The translations under genes and the position numbers were made by a program. From NCBI GenBank assembly GCA_905181635.1, contig CAJIYM010000003.1:1-64000 (forward strand): 64,000 nt of DNA. Direction: 5' to 3'. This stretch comes from an uncultured Flavobacteriales bacterium. GTDB taxonomy: Bacteria; Bacteroidota; Bacteroidia; Flavobacteriales; BACL11. Every line of letters starts with the position of its first letter. Position 1 is the stretch's first letter. Positions 35,244 through 45,066 of this stretch are shown piece by piece. A model generated the notes under the pieces. That model was not told the DNA's origin, searched no databases, and saw nothing but the letters and a program-made list of their open reading frames with translations.

Positions 35244-37670
35244 TTAGTATAAAGATGGGAATTTAGTAGGATTTACTTCTCCCATCATTTTATATACTCT
35301 TTCAAAAATATCTTCTGCAGATGGTTTTGTAAAGTAATCACCATCTTTACCATAAGGAGGACGGTGAGCTTTAGCTGCTAAAGTTTGAGGCTCAGAATCT
35401 AAGAAGTGATAAGCATCTTGTTCTTCAACAATTTTCTGCAAAATATAAGCTGAGCCACCTCCAGGAACATCCTCATCAATTACTAATAATCGGTTAGTTT
35501 TCTTCACGCTCTCTACAATGTCATGCGATAAATCAAAAGGCACTAAAGTTTGCGTATCAATCACCTCACAAGAGATTCCTGCTCTTTTTAATTGCTCAGC
35601 AGCATCCATTACTATTTTCCAAGTACTTCCGTAAGAAACCAAAGTAATATCATTTCCTTTTCTAGTCGTCTCTACTTTGCCTAATGGAACTCTGAATTCA
35701 CCAATATTATTTGGCAATTTTTCTTTTACTCTATATCCGTTTAAGCACTCAATTACCATAGCTGGATCGTTCGATTGCATTAGAGTATTGTAAAATCCAG
35801 CTGCTCTTGTCATATCTCTTGGCACACACAAATACATTCCTCTAGTACCGTTTAACAACATACCCATAGGAGATCCTGAATGCCAGATCCCTTCTAATCT
35901 ATGCCCTCTAGTACGAATAATTAAAGGCGTAATTTGTCCACCATGAGTTCTGTAGTGTAAAGATGCAATATCATCTACCATAGGTTGAAAACCATAAATT
36001 ACATAATCCAAATATTGCATCTCAGCAATAGGCTTTAATCCTCTTAAAGAAAGTCCGATTCCTTGTCCGATAATAGTTGCTTCTCTAATGCCTGTATCAG
36101 CTACTCTACTTTCACCAAACTTATCTTGCAAACCTTCAACACCCTGGTTAACACCACCAATTTTACCAACATCTTCTCCAAAAATCATTGCTTCCGGAAT
36201 AGCTTCAAACATATGATGGAAGTTATCTCTTAAAATAATTCTCGCATCCACCTCTTCACTGTCGTTATTATAAGTAGGCTTGACCTCTGCAACCTTCAAA
36301 GCAGAAGTTGATGTTTCATTATATAGTTTCGTATTATATCTATTGTAGTTTTCAGAGTTAATTCTGTTAATAAAATTACGCAAAGTTGCTTTTTCAGCAA
36401 TATCTTCATTTACAATCATTCCTAAAAGCATTCTTGCCTTACTTAAATAATCTCTTCTGAAAACACCAAACATTGCCGATTGATTTAAATCTTTAATCCA
36501 ATCTGCAATCTCAGGAATACTTACTTGAGCAGCAATAGAATTAAAAATAGTAATCACTTCTTTTAGTTCTACTTTAATTGGCGCCTGGTACTCTGTCCAA
36601 GCTTCTTTCTTTTGTTCTTTAACAAATTGAATAACTTCCTTATCAATATTAGATAAATCATCTTCACTAGCAATCTCATTTTCTAAAATCCATTCCTTAA
36701 ATTTCTTATTGCAATCAAAATCAATTTCCCATTGCAACCTCTCTTTACTCTTGTATCTAGCATGTGAACCAGATGTAGAATGCCCAGTAGGCTGAGTCAT
36801 TTCTATAACATGAATAATAGAAGGAATATGCTTTTCTCTAGCTAATTTCTCTGCTTTTTCATAAGCTGAAATTAATGCAGGATAATCCCAAGCCATTACT
36901 TTTACAATATCATAACCAGCACCTTTTTCATCCATCTGAAAACCTTTCAATACTTCTGAAACATCTGACTTTGTCATCTGTATATCATTTGCAACTGAAA
37001 TTCCGTAACCATCATCCCATATAGAAATAATAGCAGGAACTTGTAAAACTCCAATTGCATTTACTGCTTCAAAAAAATGACCTTCAGCACAAGAAGAATT
37101 CCCAATTGTTGCAAAAGCAATTTCTGATCCTCCATTAGTAAATCCTGGCTTACTTTTAGCTAATTCAGGATTATCTCTATAAACCTGTGATGCCTGTGCT
37201 AAACCAACTAATCTTGGAAACTGTGAAGCTAAACAAGCCATATCAGAAGTAGAATTATTCTGTTCCATCAAATTCTTCCAACTTCCATCATCATTTAAGA
37301 AACGAGTTCCGAAATGATTCATCATTTGTCTAGAGCCTGAAGATGGCTCTCTTTCTAATTCAGGATCACCATACAAAGCAGAAAACATATGCTTTGGTGA
37401 ATATTGCCCCAAAGCAGTCATTAAAGCTTGATCTCTATAGTAACCCGCACGAAAATCACCATGTCTGAATACTTTAGCTAATGCAATTTGAGCTAACTCT
37501 TTTCCATCACCGAAAATTCCAAAACTACCTTTACCCGAAAGCACATCACGCCTACCTTGTGCTCCTGATTCTCTTACTTCAGCAGCTAGCCTATAATCAG
37601 ATAAAATAGTTGCTTTAAAATCATCCTTTGAGATCTTCTTATTTACTGTTTTCACTTTTGTACTCATCAT
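35244..37670 (-). CDS. Fused branched-chain 2-oxoacid dehydrogenase E1 (alpha + beta)
   Basis: It has 808 residues. The alpha half (1 to about 430) contains the ThDP region 'GNSSCAEGHFFEAVNAIG' and 'IISIWDDGYGISVAND'. The beta half (about 475-808) starts 'ARIILRDNFHHMFEAIPEAM' and has 'FGEDVGKIGGVNQGVEGLQ' and 'TLVSYGSTWKIVMDAAEQL'. The fusion is common in Bacteroidota. It decarboxylates the 2-oxoacids made by IlvE. E2 is not in this window. The start context has two ATGs (MMS). Confidence 0.93.
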   Translation of the reverse strand: MMSTKVKTVNKKISKDDFKATILSDYRLAAEVRESGAQGRRDVLSGKGSFGIFGDGKELAQIALAKVFRHGDFRAGYYRDQALMTALGQYSPKHMFSALYGDPELEREPSSGSRQMMNHFGTRFLNDDGSWKNLMEQNNSTSDMACLASQFPRLVGLAQASQVYRDNPELAKSKPGFTNGGSEIAFATIGNSSCAEGHFFEAVNAIGVLQVPAIISIWDDGYGISVANDIQMTKSDVSEVLKGFQMDEKGAGYDIVKVMAWDYPALISAYEKAEKLAREKHIPSIIHVIEMTQPTGHSTSGSHARYKSKERLQWEIDFDCNKKFKEWILENEIASEDDLSNIDKEVIQFVKEQKKEAWTEYQAPIKVELKEVITIFNSIAAQVSIPEIADWIKDLNQSAMFGVFRRDYLSKARMLLGMIVNEDIAEKATLRNFINRINSENYNRYNTKLYNETSTSALKVAEVKPTYNNDSEEVDARIILRDNFHHMFEAIPEAMIFGEDVGKIGGVNQGVEGLQDKFGESRVADTGIREATIIGQGIGLSLRGLKPIAEMQYLDYVIYGFQPMVDDIASLHYRTHGGQITPLIIRTRGHRLEGIWHSGSPMGMLLNGTRGMYLCVPRDMTRAAGFYNTLMQSNDPAMVIECLNGYRVKEKLPNNIGEFRVPLGKVETTRKGNDITLVSYGSTWKIVMDAAEQLKRAGISCEVIDTQTLVPFDLSHDIVESVKKTNRLLVIDEDVPGGGSAYILQKIVEEQDAYHFLDSEPQTLAAKAHRPPYGKDGDYFTKPSAEDIFERVYKMMGEVNPTKFPSLY

Positions 37671-37863
37671 AATTCAAATTAAAATTTCGGATGCCAAAAT
37701 TAATCATTTTTTATGATAAATAACTGTTTTAATGATCATGAAAAATCTTACATAAATAAATCATATAACAATTAGGTTTAATTTGGAAAATATTTTTAAT
37801 TTTGCAACCCCTCAATAATGAGGACTAATCACAGAGATGGTTTAACCAAATTAAAAGAAAAAA

Positions 37864-38640
37864 ATGTCAACAAGAATTAGACTAGCAAGACACGGTAGAA
37901 AAAAACAAGCATTTTACCACATAGTTGTAGCTGACCAAAAAGCTCCAAGAAACGGAAGATTTATTGTGAAATTAGGAGTTTATAATCCTAACACTAAGCC
38001 TGCAACAATAGATTTAGATTTTGATGGCGCAGTAAATTGGCTACTTAAAGGCGCACAACCTTCCGATACAGTAAGAGCAATACTTTCTTACAAAGGAGTA
38101 ATGATGAAAAAACACTTAATGGCTGGTGTAGCTAAGGGTGCTTTTACAGAAGAAGAAGCTGAAATAAGGTTTACAGCTTGGATGGAAGATAAAGAAAATA
38201 AAGTAGCTGAGGAAAAATCAGGAATAGAAAAAGCAGTAATTGCTGCTGAAAAAGCGGCATTAGCTGCTGAAAAAGCGAAGAGTGATGAAAGAGCGTTAGC
38301 AATAGCACTTAAAAATACTCCTGTTGCTGAAGAAGCTCCTGCTGCTGAAGAAACTCCTGTTGCTGAAGAAACTCCTGCTGCTGAAGAAACTCCTGTTGCT
38401 GAAGAAACTCCTGTTGCTGAAGAAACTCCTGTTGCTGAAGAAACTCCTGTTGCTGAAGAAACTCCTGCTGCTGAAGAAACTCCTGTTGCTGAAGAAACTC
38501 CTGTTGCTGAAGAAACTCCTGCTGCTGAAGAAACTCCTGCTGCTGAAGAAACTCCTGCTGCTAAAGAAACTCCTGCTGCTGAAGAAACTCCTGCTGCTAA
38601 AGAAACTCCTGCTGCTGAAGAAAAAACAGAAGAAGCTTAA
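37864..38640 (+). CDS. rpsP: 30S ribosomal protein S16 with long repetitive C-terminal tail
   Basis: Residues 1-80 are standard S16 ([20 protein letters not shown], '[14 protein letters not shown]', '[12 protein letters not shown]'). A charged helical extension follows (85-150), as is usual in Bacteroidota, and then 17 hexapeptide units of the type TPVAEE, ending EKTEEA. At 258 residues it is far longer than the core family. A -7-like TAATTTTG at 37797-37804 suggests the promoter. It is in an operon with rimM (10-bp gap), the usual order. Confidence 0.95.
   Translation: MSTRIRLARHGRKKQAFYHIVVADQKAPRNGRFIVKLGVYNPNTKPATIDLDFDGAVNWLLKGAQPSDTVRAILSYKGVMMKKHLMAGVAKGAFTEEEAEIRFTAWMEDKENKVAEEKSGIEKAVIAAEKAALAAEKAKSDERALAIALKNTPVAEEAPAAEETPVAEETPAAEETPVAEETPVAEETPVAEETPVAEETPAAEETPVAEETPVAEETPAAEETPAAEETPAAKETPAAEETPAAKETPAAEEKTEEA
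38317..38622 (+). repeat. Tandem 18-bp repeat, 17 units, inside rpsP
   Basis: The unit ACTCCTGYTGCTGAAGAA encodes TP(V/A)AEE. Seventeen consecutive units differ mainly at one V/A codon and two E to K changes, the K units lying near the 3' end. All three forward frames lack stops over long stretches; another frame reads LLKKLL and creates a false ORF into rimM. Copy number is likely to vary. Confidence 0.95.
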
Positions 38641-38650
38641 TACTCACATA

Positions 38651-39172
38651 ATGCAAAAAAAAGATTGCTTCTTATTTGGAACAGTTTTTAAATTGCATGG
38701 TTATAAAGGGGATGTCAATATCTATAATGATGATGACATCCCTTTTGATTTTTCTAAGCTTACTTATTTTTTAATTGAGCAAAATAACGAGCTTGTCCCT
38801 TACTTTATTGAGCAAGCACGCGCAACAAAACCAAATGTTGTCCTTGTAAAGTTTGAAGATATAGAAAATGAGGCTTTAGCTAAGAAAATACTCAAACGAA
38901 AAGTATATTTACCCAAGGAATTGATTCCTAAAACAGATGAACTTGAAATTACAGAGAAAAAGCTAATTGGCTATACTGTATTTGATAATAAGCATGGAGA
39001 ATTAGGCAAAATATCCTTCATAAACTCACAAACTTCACAGCAGTTAATTTATGTTGAAAAAGACGGCAAAGAATTTTGTTTTCCAATGCACGAACAATTT
39101 GTAAAAGGACTTGACCCGAAAGAGGGCGTAATGGAAGTCCAAATTCCTGATGAATTGTTAGATTTAAACTAA
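38651..39172 (+). CDS. rimM: Ribosome maturation factor RimM
   Basis: The start is at ATG 38651, 10 bp after rpsP (the track's 38324 start runs back through the repeats and is false). The 173 residues show 'FLFGTVFKLHGYKGDVNIY' (the N-terminal barrel) and the PRC-barrel 'KLIGYTVFDNKHGELGKI' and 'EFCFPMHEQFVKGLDPKEGV'. It assists 30S maturation by binding S19. The end overlaps the convergent saccharopine dehydrogenase-like gene by 9 bp. Confidence 0.93.
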   Translation: MQKKDCFLFGTVFKLHGYKGDVNIYNDDDIPFDFSKLTYFLIEQNNELVPYFIEQARATKPNVVLVKFEDIENEALAKKILKRKVYLPKELIPKTDELEITEKKLIGYTVFDNKHGELGKISFINSQTSQQLIYVEKDGKEFCFPMHEQFVKGLDPKEGVMEVQIPDELLDLN

Positions 39173-40492
39173 CTCCTCTACAAAGTTAATTCCATTTTCT
39201 TCCAACTCTTTTAATACAGGAATATAGATATCTTTAGTAGTTGGAATTTTCACTCCAGTTGATTTAATCTTACCAGTTAAAATTAATTTGGCAGCAATAG
39301 CTACAGGCAAACCAACTGTTTTCGCCATAGAAGTATATCTAGGATCATCTCCAAAAACAAGTAATGAGGAATTTAGTTTCTTTTGCTCTCCATTTTGCAC
39401 ATACTCAAACTGGTGCTGCATTACTATCATATCCTTATCTTCAACACCTAATGTCCATTTTTCTTCACAAATTTTTTGTAAAATCTGAGCTGGAGTAGCA
39501 TCTTTTAAAGCTACAATAGTATTTTTAAAAACACCTAACCATTCTATTTTACTAAATTCCTCAGAATCCTGAGATATATTTAAATAACTACAGAACTTTT
39601 CCTCAACAGAAAGTTCGTTATTGTAAGGAAAAAATAAATTAATAAATGCTCTGTAAGTTAAATTTTCTGAATTTTCAACTTTATAAGTATCATCTGTCAT
39701 GCCTAACTGCACAAACATATTCCAAGCTTTGCAATATCCTTTTCTCCTAAGCGTACCTCTAAAAAGAGTTGGAATATCCTCTAATCCATAAGCAGATCTA
39801 TACCCTAATGAATCTCTGTTTGCATAACCCTCAAATTCTCCTGCATCCAATACTTCCATTACTTCTGTACGTTCAAAAAGTTTAGTATAAGGTATGTATT
39901 TATATTTCCCTTGCTTAATGTATTGTGCAGTACCTTGCCCTGCTAATACTACATTTCTAGGATTCCAAGTGAATTTATAATTCCAAGGGTTGTTATCATA
40001 ATCAGGATGCACTAAACCTCCACAAAAGGATTTGAAAGAAGTCAGTTCCCCTCCATTATCTTTGATTTCATCAATTACTCGCATAGCAGACATATGATCA
40101 ATTCCAGGATCTAAACCAATTTCATTTAACAAGAGTACTCCTGCTTTTTTTGCATGTTCATCTAAATCAGCAATTTCTGAAGAAACATAAGATGCTGTAA
40201 CCAGATTTTTAACTAAAGAAATACAATCCTTAGCTACAGTAATGTGTAAGCTTGCCGGCAACATAGATATTACAATATCAGCATTTCCTATTTCAGATTT
40301 TCTTTGTATTTCATCCGTTACATTAAAGAAAATTGCTTTTCCATTTTCATGATTAGCAACTGCTGTTTCTGCTAGTTCAATTGAAAAATCAGCAACTGTA
40401 ATGAGCCAATTATTAGCTATTGAATTATCCAATAAATACTTAATTAATGTCACTGCTGACCTTCCTGCTCCTATTACTAATATCTTTTTCAT
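39164..40492 (-). CDS. Saccharopine dehydrogenase-like oxidoreductase
   Basis: The 442 residues begin with a Rossmann motif 'KKILVIGAGRSAVTLIKYLL'. 'VISMLPASLHITVAKDCI', 'LLNEIGLDPGIDHMSAMRVI' and 'SFCGGLVHPDYDNNPWNYKF' match the saccharopine reductase/dehydrogenase C-terminal type family. It probably acts in lysine metabolism (saccharopine to aminoadipate semialdehyde or lysine), with direction unknown. It is a stand-alone gene, convergent with rimM. Confidence 0.88.
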   Translation of the reverse strand: MKKILVIGAGRSAVTLIKYLLDNSIANNWLITVADFSIELAETAVANHENGKAIFFNVTDEIQRKSEIGNADIVISMLPASLHITVAKDCISLVKNLVTASYVSSEIADLDEHAKKAGVLLLNEIGLDPGIDHMSAMRVIDEIKDNGGELTSFKSFCGGLVHPDYDNNPWNYKFTWNPRNVVLAGQGTAQYIKQGKYKYIPYTKLFERTEVMEVLDAGEFEGYANRDSLGYRSAYGLEDIPTLFRGTLRRKGYCKAWNMFVQLGMTDDTYKVENSENLTYRAFINLFFPYNNELSVEEKFCSYLNISQDSEEFSKIEWLGVFKNTIVALKDATPAQILQKICEEKWTLGVEDKDMIVMQHQFEYVQNGEQKKLNSSLLVFGDDPRYTSMAKTVGLPVAIAAKLILTGKIKSTGVKIPTTKDIYIPVLKELEENGINFVEELV

Positions 40493-40549
40493 TTGCTTTT
40501 GTAAATTCAGTTGCTAAAGTATTATTTTTGCTCCAATAAAGGAAATAAA

Positions 40550-40930
40550 ATGACAACAGAAAATTCTATAAAAATAGCAATCCTATTTTGCCTAAGTGCT
40601 GTAATATTAGGGGCTTTTGGTGCGCACTCCTTAAAAGAGGTGCTTAGTGAAAATCAACTCAGCTCATTTCAAACAGGAGTTAGATATCAATTTTTTCATG
40701 GATTAACTATTTTAATTCTTTCCTTCAATATGAATTATTTCACTAAAAGGTTAAGCAGCATAATTAAAATAATGTCTGCAGGAATCATTCTATTTTCATT
40801 TTCAATTTACTTATTAAATATCCAGGATTTAGTCGGATTTTCAATGTCTTATCTAGGACCAATAACTCCTATTGGAGGCCTATTATTAATTACTTCATGG
40901 ATAGGGTTATTCTTTAGCATTAAAAAATAA
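40550..40930 (+). CDS. DUF423 membrane protein
   Basis: The start is taken at ATG 40550, preceded by AAAGGAAATAAA (a purine-rich site). The 126 residues include 'AVILGAFGAHSLKEVLS', 'FQTGVRYQFFHGLTIL' and 'LGPITPIGGLLLITSW', diagnostic of DUF423 (YgdD). Four membrane helices are present. The function is unknown. Confidence 0.88.
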   Translation: MTTENSIKIAILFCLSAVILGAFGAHSLKEVLSENQLSSFQTGVRYQFFHGLTILILSFNMNYFTKRLSSIIKIMSAGIILFSFSIYLLNIQDLVGFSMSYLGPITPIGGLLLITSWIGLFFSIKK

Positions 40931-40940
40931 GCATAATATT

Positions 40941-40969
40941 ATTGTATAAGCGATTAATCTTTAACTTTG
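40941..40969 (+). promoter_or_regulatory. Candidate promoter of pckA
   Basis: ATTG (40941-40944), 17 bp, TAACTTTG (40962-40969) is a perfect Bacteroidota -7 box with a near-consensus -33. The start codon follows 28 bp downstream. Confidence 0.55.
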
Positions 40970-40997
40970 GCCCCCATAAAACAAAACAAAAAATATT

Positions 40998-42608
40998 ATG
41001 ACCGAAACAGGCAAGCGAGCAATTAATGCTACCATCTCTGATTTAGGAATTAAAAACGCAACTGCACACTGGAACTTATCAGCTAAAGAATTGGCTAATA
41101 TTGCAGTTGAAAAAGGACAAGCAACCTTAACCTCAAGCGGGGCAATCAATATCAATACAGGAGAATTTACTGGCCGTTCGCCAATGGATCGTTTTATTGT
41201 GAGAGATGCTATTACTGAAGAATCCGTTTGGTGGGGAAATGTTAATTTATCCTTTGATGAAAACAAATTTGACGCACTACACCAAAAAGTATTGAACTAC
41301 TTAAGTAAAAAAGAGCTTTATGTAAGAGATGTTTATGCTTGTGCTGAAGAAAAATACAAAATGAATATTCGTGTAGTTAATGAACATGCTTGGAGCAATA
41401 TGTTTGCCTACAACATGTTCCTACGTCCTACTGATACTGAAATTGAGAGTTTTGATGCAGAATGGACTATCTTAAATGCACCAGGATTTATGGCTGATGC
41501 TGAAGTTGACGGAACCCGTAAGCATAACTTTGCTATTCTTAACTTTACAAAAAAGATTATTCTTATTGGTGGTACTGGTTATACTGGTGAAATCAAAAAA
41601 GGAATATTCTCCGCTTTAAACTTTATATTACCTCACCAAAAGAATGTACTTCCAATGCACTGTAGTGCCAATACCGGTAAAAGTGGTGATACAGCTATTT
41701 TCTTTGGACTATCAGGAACAGGAAAAACTACCCTTTCGGCTGACCCAAACAGAAACCTAATTGGTGATGATGAGCACGGTTGGAGTAACGATACTGTTTT
41801 TAACTTTGAAGGAGGGTGTTATGCCAAATGTATTGACCTTTCTGCAGAGAAAGAGCCAGATATATTTGCAGCCATAAAGCCAGGAGCCCTTTTGGAAAAC
41901 ATCTCCTTTTTTGAGGGAACAAATGAGCCAAACTATGAAGATGGATCAATTACTCAAAACACAAGAGTAAGTTATCCAATTGATCATATTGAAAATATTG
42001 CAAAGCCATCACTTGGAAAGAATCCAAAAAATATATTTTTTTTAACAGCTGATGCGTTTGGAGTTTTACCTCCTGTATCCAAATTAACTACAGGACAGGC
42101 TATGTACCATTTTATTTCAGGTTATACTGCAAAGGTTGCTGGAACTGAGGAAGGCGTTACTGAACCTCAGACTACATTCTCTGCTTGTTTTGGGGCACCA
42201 TTTATGCCTTTGCACCCAACAAAATATGCTGAAATGTTAGGAAATAAAATGCAAGAAAACAATGTAAATGTTTGGCTGATAAACACAGGGTGGTCAGGTG
42301 GAGTTTATGGGGTTGGAGAGCGTATTTCTTTGAAATACACAAGAGCTATGATTACAGCTATACTAAATGGTGAGTTAGAAACAGTAGAATATACTACACA
42401 TGAAGTATTCGGATTAAAAATGCCAACTGTTTGCCCTAATGTACCCTCTGAAATTTTAAGTCCTAAAAATACCTGGGAAGATAAGAATGCTTATGACGCA
42501 AAAGCCAATGAACTGGCTAATGCTTTCAATAAAAACTTTGCTCAGTTTGCTGACAACGCAAATGCTGAAATTTTAGATGCAGCACCAAAAGCAATAGTTA
42601 AGCATTAA
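40998..42608 (+). CDS. pckA: Phosphoenolpyruvate carboxykinase (ATP)
   Basis: It has 536 residues. 'GEFTGRSPMDRFIVRD' (substrate loop), 'MHCSANTGKSGDTAIFFGLS' and P-loop 'GLSGTGKTTLSADPNR' (near 236), 'LIGDDEHGWSNDTVFNFEGG' (metal), and 'ENISFFEGTNEPNYEDGSI' are all present. It converts oxaloacetate and ATP to PEP, the gate to gluconeogenesis. This suits an organism growing on peptides. It is monocistronic, with its own promoter and terminator. Confidence 0.97.
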   Translation: MTETGKRAINATISDLGIKNATAHWNLSAKELANIAVEKGQATLTSSGAININTGEFTGRSPMDRFIVRDAITEESVWWGNVNLSFDENKFDALHQKVLNYLSKKELYVRDVYACAEEKYKMNIRVVNEHAWSNMFAYNMFLRPTDTEIESFDAEWTILNAPGFMADAEVDGTRKHNFAILNFTKKIILIGGTGYTGEIKKGIFSALNFILPHQKNVLPMHCSANTGKSGDTAIFFGLSGTGKTTLSADPNRNLIGDDEHGWSNDTVFNFEGGCYAKCIDLSAEKEPDIFAAIKPGALLENISFFEGTNEPNYEDGSITQNTRVSYPIDHIENIAKPSLGKNPKNIFFLTADAFGVLPPVSKLTTGQAMYHFISGYTAKVAGTEEGVTEPQTTFSACFGAPFMPLHPTKYAEMLGNKMQENNVNVWLINTGWSGGVYGVGERISLKYTRAMITAILNGELETVEYTTHEVFGLKMPTVCPNVPSEILSPKNTWEDKNAYDAKANELANAFNKNFAQFADNANAEILDAAPKAIVKH

Positions 42609-42640
42609 ATTTATTATCTATTACCATTAGATTATAGAAT

Positions 42641-42668
42641 AAGCCGAGCAAAATGATCGGCTTTTTTT
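42641..42668 (+). terminator. Terminator of pckA
   Basis: AAGCCGA/TCGGCTT stem with a 9-nt loop, followed by TTTTTAT. Confidence 0.88.
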
Positions 42669-42681
42669 ATATTTTTGAAAT

Positions 42682-43371
42682 ATGCAACTATTCTATTTAG
42701 AAAATCCTAAAGATGAAATAATACTGAGTGCTGAGGAAAGTAAGCACGCTACTAAAGTACTCAGAAAAAAGGAAGGTGATATTTTAAATTTTACGGATGG
42801 GAAAGGCGATTTTTATAAAGCAGAAATTACAGTTGCTGACTCAAGAAAGTGCCGACTGAAAGTAGTAAGTACCGAGCAAAAAGAAAAACAACACAACTAC
42901 CATTTGCATATTGCCATTGCCCCTACCAAGAATATGGATAGATTCGAATGGTTTTTAGAAAAAGCTACAGAAATTGGTATTGATGAGATTACACCTATTA
43001 TTTGTAGCCGTTCCGAAAGGAAAGTAATAAAAACTGAAAGATGCACTCGGATTTTACTATCGGCAATGAAACAATCCTTAAAATTTCATGTACCAAAACT
43101 AAATGAAGCAATTAGTTTAAATGATTTTATAAAACAAGATTTTGAAGGCACTAAGTACATTGCGCATTGTGAAGAAGGTAATAAAACAGAATTAAAAGAA
43201 AAGAAAAAAGAAAAAAGAACACTTATGCTTATAGGGCCAGAAGGCGACTTCTCTCCTACTGAAATTGAAATGGTTTTGCAAAACCAATTTAAAGCAGTAA
43301 GTTTGGGCACAAGTAGATTACGAACAGAAACAGCAGGAATTATAGCTGCACACACCATAAATATTAAATAA
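42682..43371 (+). CDS. rsmE: 16S rRNA (uracil1498-N3)-methyltransferase
   Basis: The 229 residues include 'SAEESKHATKVLRKKEGDIL' (the N-terminal PUA-like part), 'APTKNMDRFEWFLEKATEIG' and the trefoil-knot SAM site 'LMLIGPEGDFSPTEIEMVL' and 'SLGTSRLRTETAGI'. It methylates U1498 of 16S rRNA. The next gene starts 3 bp after its stop, so it may be co-transcribed with the DUF1566 gene. Confidence 0.95.
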   Translation: MQLFYLENPKDEIILSAEESKHATKVLRKKEGDILNFTDGKGDFYKAEITVADSRKCRLKVVSTEQKEKQHNYHLHIAIAPTKNMDRFEWFLEKATEIGIDEITPIICSRSERKVIKTERCTRILLSAMKQSLKFHVPKLNEAISLNDFIKQDFEGTKYIAHCEEGNKTELKEKKKEKRTLMLIGPEGDFSPTEIEMVLQNQFKAVSLGTSRLRTETAGIIAAHTINIK

Positions 43372-43373
43372 CT

Positions 43374-44405
43374 ATGAAAAAAACATTTCTAACTTTACTA
43401 AGCGTACTATTTTGTGCCATTACCTTTGCTCAAAGTGTACCACAAGGAATCAATTACCAAGCCGTTGCCAGAGATGCTTCTGGTAGCTGTACTGATGAAT
43501 CAAGCTTTAACGATTCAGTTTTCTGTTATATCAGATATAACTACTTCAGCTGTAAGTTGGCAAGAAACCCACACAGTATCTACTAACGATTATGGTTTAT
43601 ATACAGCCATTATAGGTGGAGGAACATCAACATCTGTTGGTAGTTCAGCAACATTTGATGTAATTGATTGGGGAGCTTCTAATCATTTATTAAAAGTAGA
43701 GGTAGATTTTGGAAGTGGATATTTAGATATGGGAACCACAGCATTTATGAGTGTTCCTTATTCAATTTATTCGAAAAATTTAATAGGATGTACTGACTCT
43801 ACAGCTCTTAATTATAGTACTTTGGCAAATACAGATGATGGTTCTTGTATTGCAGTTGTAAATGGATGTACAGATTCTACAGCATTTAATTATAATGCTT
43901 CAGCAAATACAGATGATGGTTCTTGTAGCTTACTCCAGCAATTGGTAGATACTTATGGGGAGGTATTATCTTTTGGTTAGATGGAAATGGTGGAGGCTTA
44001 ATTGCAGCACCTCAGACCAATCTTCTGGTGCAGAATGGGGTTGTTATGGAACTGCTATTTCAGGAGCAGATGGAACAGCTATTGGAACAGGTAATCAAAA
44101 CACAATTGATATTGAAGCTGGATGTACAACACCCGGAACAGCTGCAGATATTTGTGCTAATCTAACTATTGCTGGTTACAATGATTGGTTCTTACCTTCA
44201 AAAGATGAATTAAATGAAATGTATTTAAATATTGGTCAAGGAAATGCTTTAGGATTAGGAAATATTGGTGGTTTTGCTAATAACTACTATTGGAGTTCTA
44301 CTGAGGTCGATGACACCAGTGCGTGGAGGCAGATTTCGCCAGTGGAGGCCAGAGCAACTTCAGTAAGGGCAGCACGTCAATGTTAGGGCTGTTCGGGATT
44401 TTTAA
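43374..44405 (+). pseudogene. Secreted DUF1566 (Fibrobacter-type) protein, broken by five single-base indels
   Basis: It is read in pieces: signal peptide and 'QSVPQGINYQAVARDASG' (frame of 43374); 'AVLMNQALTIQFSVISDITT' through two 'GCTDSTAFNYNASANTDDGS' type repeats (another frame); '[18 protein letters not shown]' (third piece); '[18 protein letters not shown]' to '[12 protein letters not shown]' (fourth); '[17 protein letters not shown]' (fifth); and 'NVRAVRDF' with TAA at 44405. Each switch is explained by one base gained or lost (near 43485, 43960, 44010, 44325, 44380). All segments remain protein-like. The intact product would be a secreted protein with a DUF1566 fold. Confidence 0.8.
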
Positions 44406-44415
44406 CCATTTAACT

Positions 44416-45063
44416 ATGAAAAAACTACTACTTATATTAATTGCTTTACCTATGATTGGGTTTGGGCAAAACACTTACCAAATAGCTATATTAAAATACA
44501 ATGGTGGTGGCGATTGGTATGCCAACCCTACTGCCCTACCCAACCTAATTGCATTTAGCAATGAAAATATTGGCACAAACATCAAACAAGAACCTGCAAC
44601 AGTAGAAGTAGGTAGCAGTGATATATTTAACTATCCTTTCTTACACATGACAGGGCATGGAAATGTAGTTTTTAATACTAGTGAAATAGAGAATTTACGA
44701 AACTATCTTTTAGGGGGTGGCTTCCTGCATATAGATGATAATTACGGGATGGATCCTTTTGTGCGTACAGAAATAAGAAAAGTTTTCCCGGAAACAGAAT
44801 TGGTAGAACTACCAACTAACCATCCTATTTTCTATGGAAAATATAAATTCAAAAATGGTTTACCAAAGATTCATGAACACGATGCAAGCCCCTCACAAGC
44901 ATTTGGTATTGTTATTGATGGACGTTTAGTATTACTTTATACTTTTGAATCAGATATTGGAGATGGATGGGAGGATGCAGAAGTACATAATGATAGTGAA
45001 CAAATTAGACTAAAAGCTCTACAAATGGGAGCTAATATATTGGAATATGTTTTTACGAATTAG
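44416..45063 (+). CDS. Secreted DUF4159 protein
   Basis: The start is at ATG 44416 (MKKLLLILIALPMIGFGQ), not the track's 44323. The 215 residues include 'YQIAILKYNGGGDWYANPTA', 'FLHMTGHGNVVFN', 'LLGGGFLHIDDNYGMDPF' and 'HPIFYGKYKF', matching DUF4159, a glutamine-amidotransferase-like fold of unknown function, exported here. It is intact, though it lies between two multiply frameshifted genes. Confidence 0.88.
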   Translation: MKKLLLILIALPMIGFGQNTYQIAILKYNGGGDWYANPTALPNLIAFSNENIGTNIKQEPATVEVGSSDIFNYPFLHMTGHGNVVFNTSEIENLRNYLLGGGFLHIDDNYGMDPFVRTEIRKVFPETELVELPTNHPIFYGKYKFKNGLPKIHEHDASPSQAFGIVIDGRLVLLYTFESDIGDGWEDAEVHNDSEQIRLKALQMGANILEYVFTN

Positions 45064-45066
45064 ACT

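Noticed and set aside
38317-38622. Regular 18-bp repeats as a CRISPR array
   Set aside because: There are no spacers; the units are contiguous and encode the S16 tail.
38324-38650. Long ORF of LLKK repeats running into rimM
   Set aside because: It is the other frame of the rpsP tandem repeat, which simply lacks stop codons; rimM has its own start at 38651.
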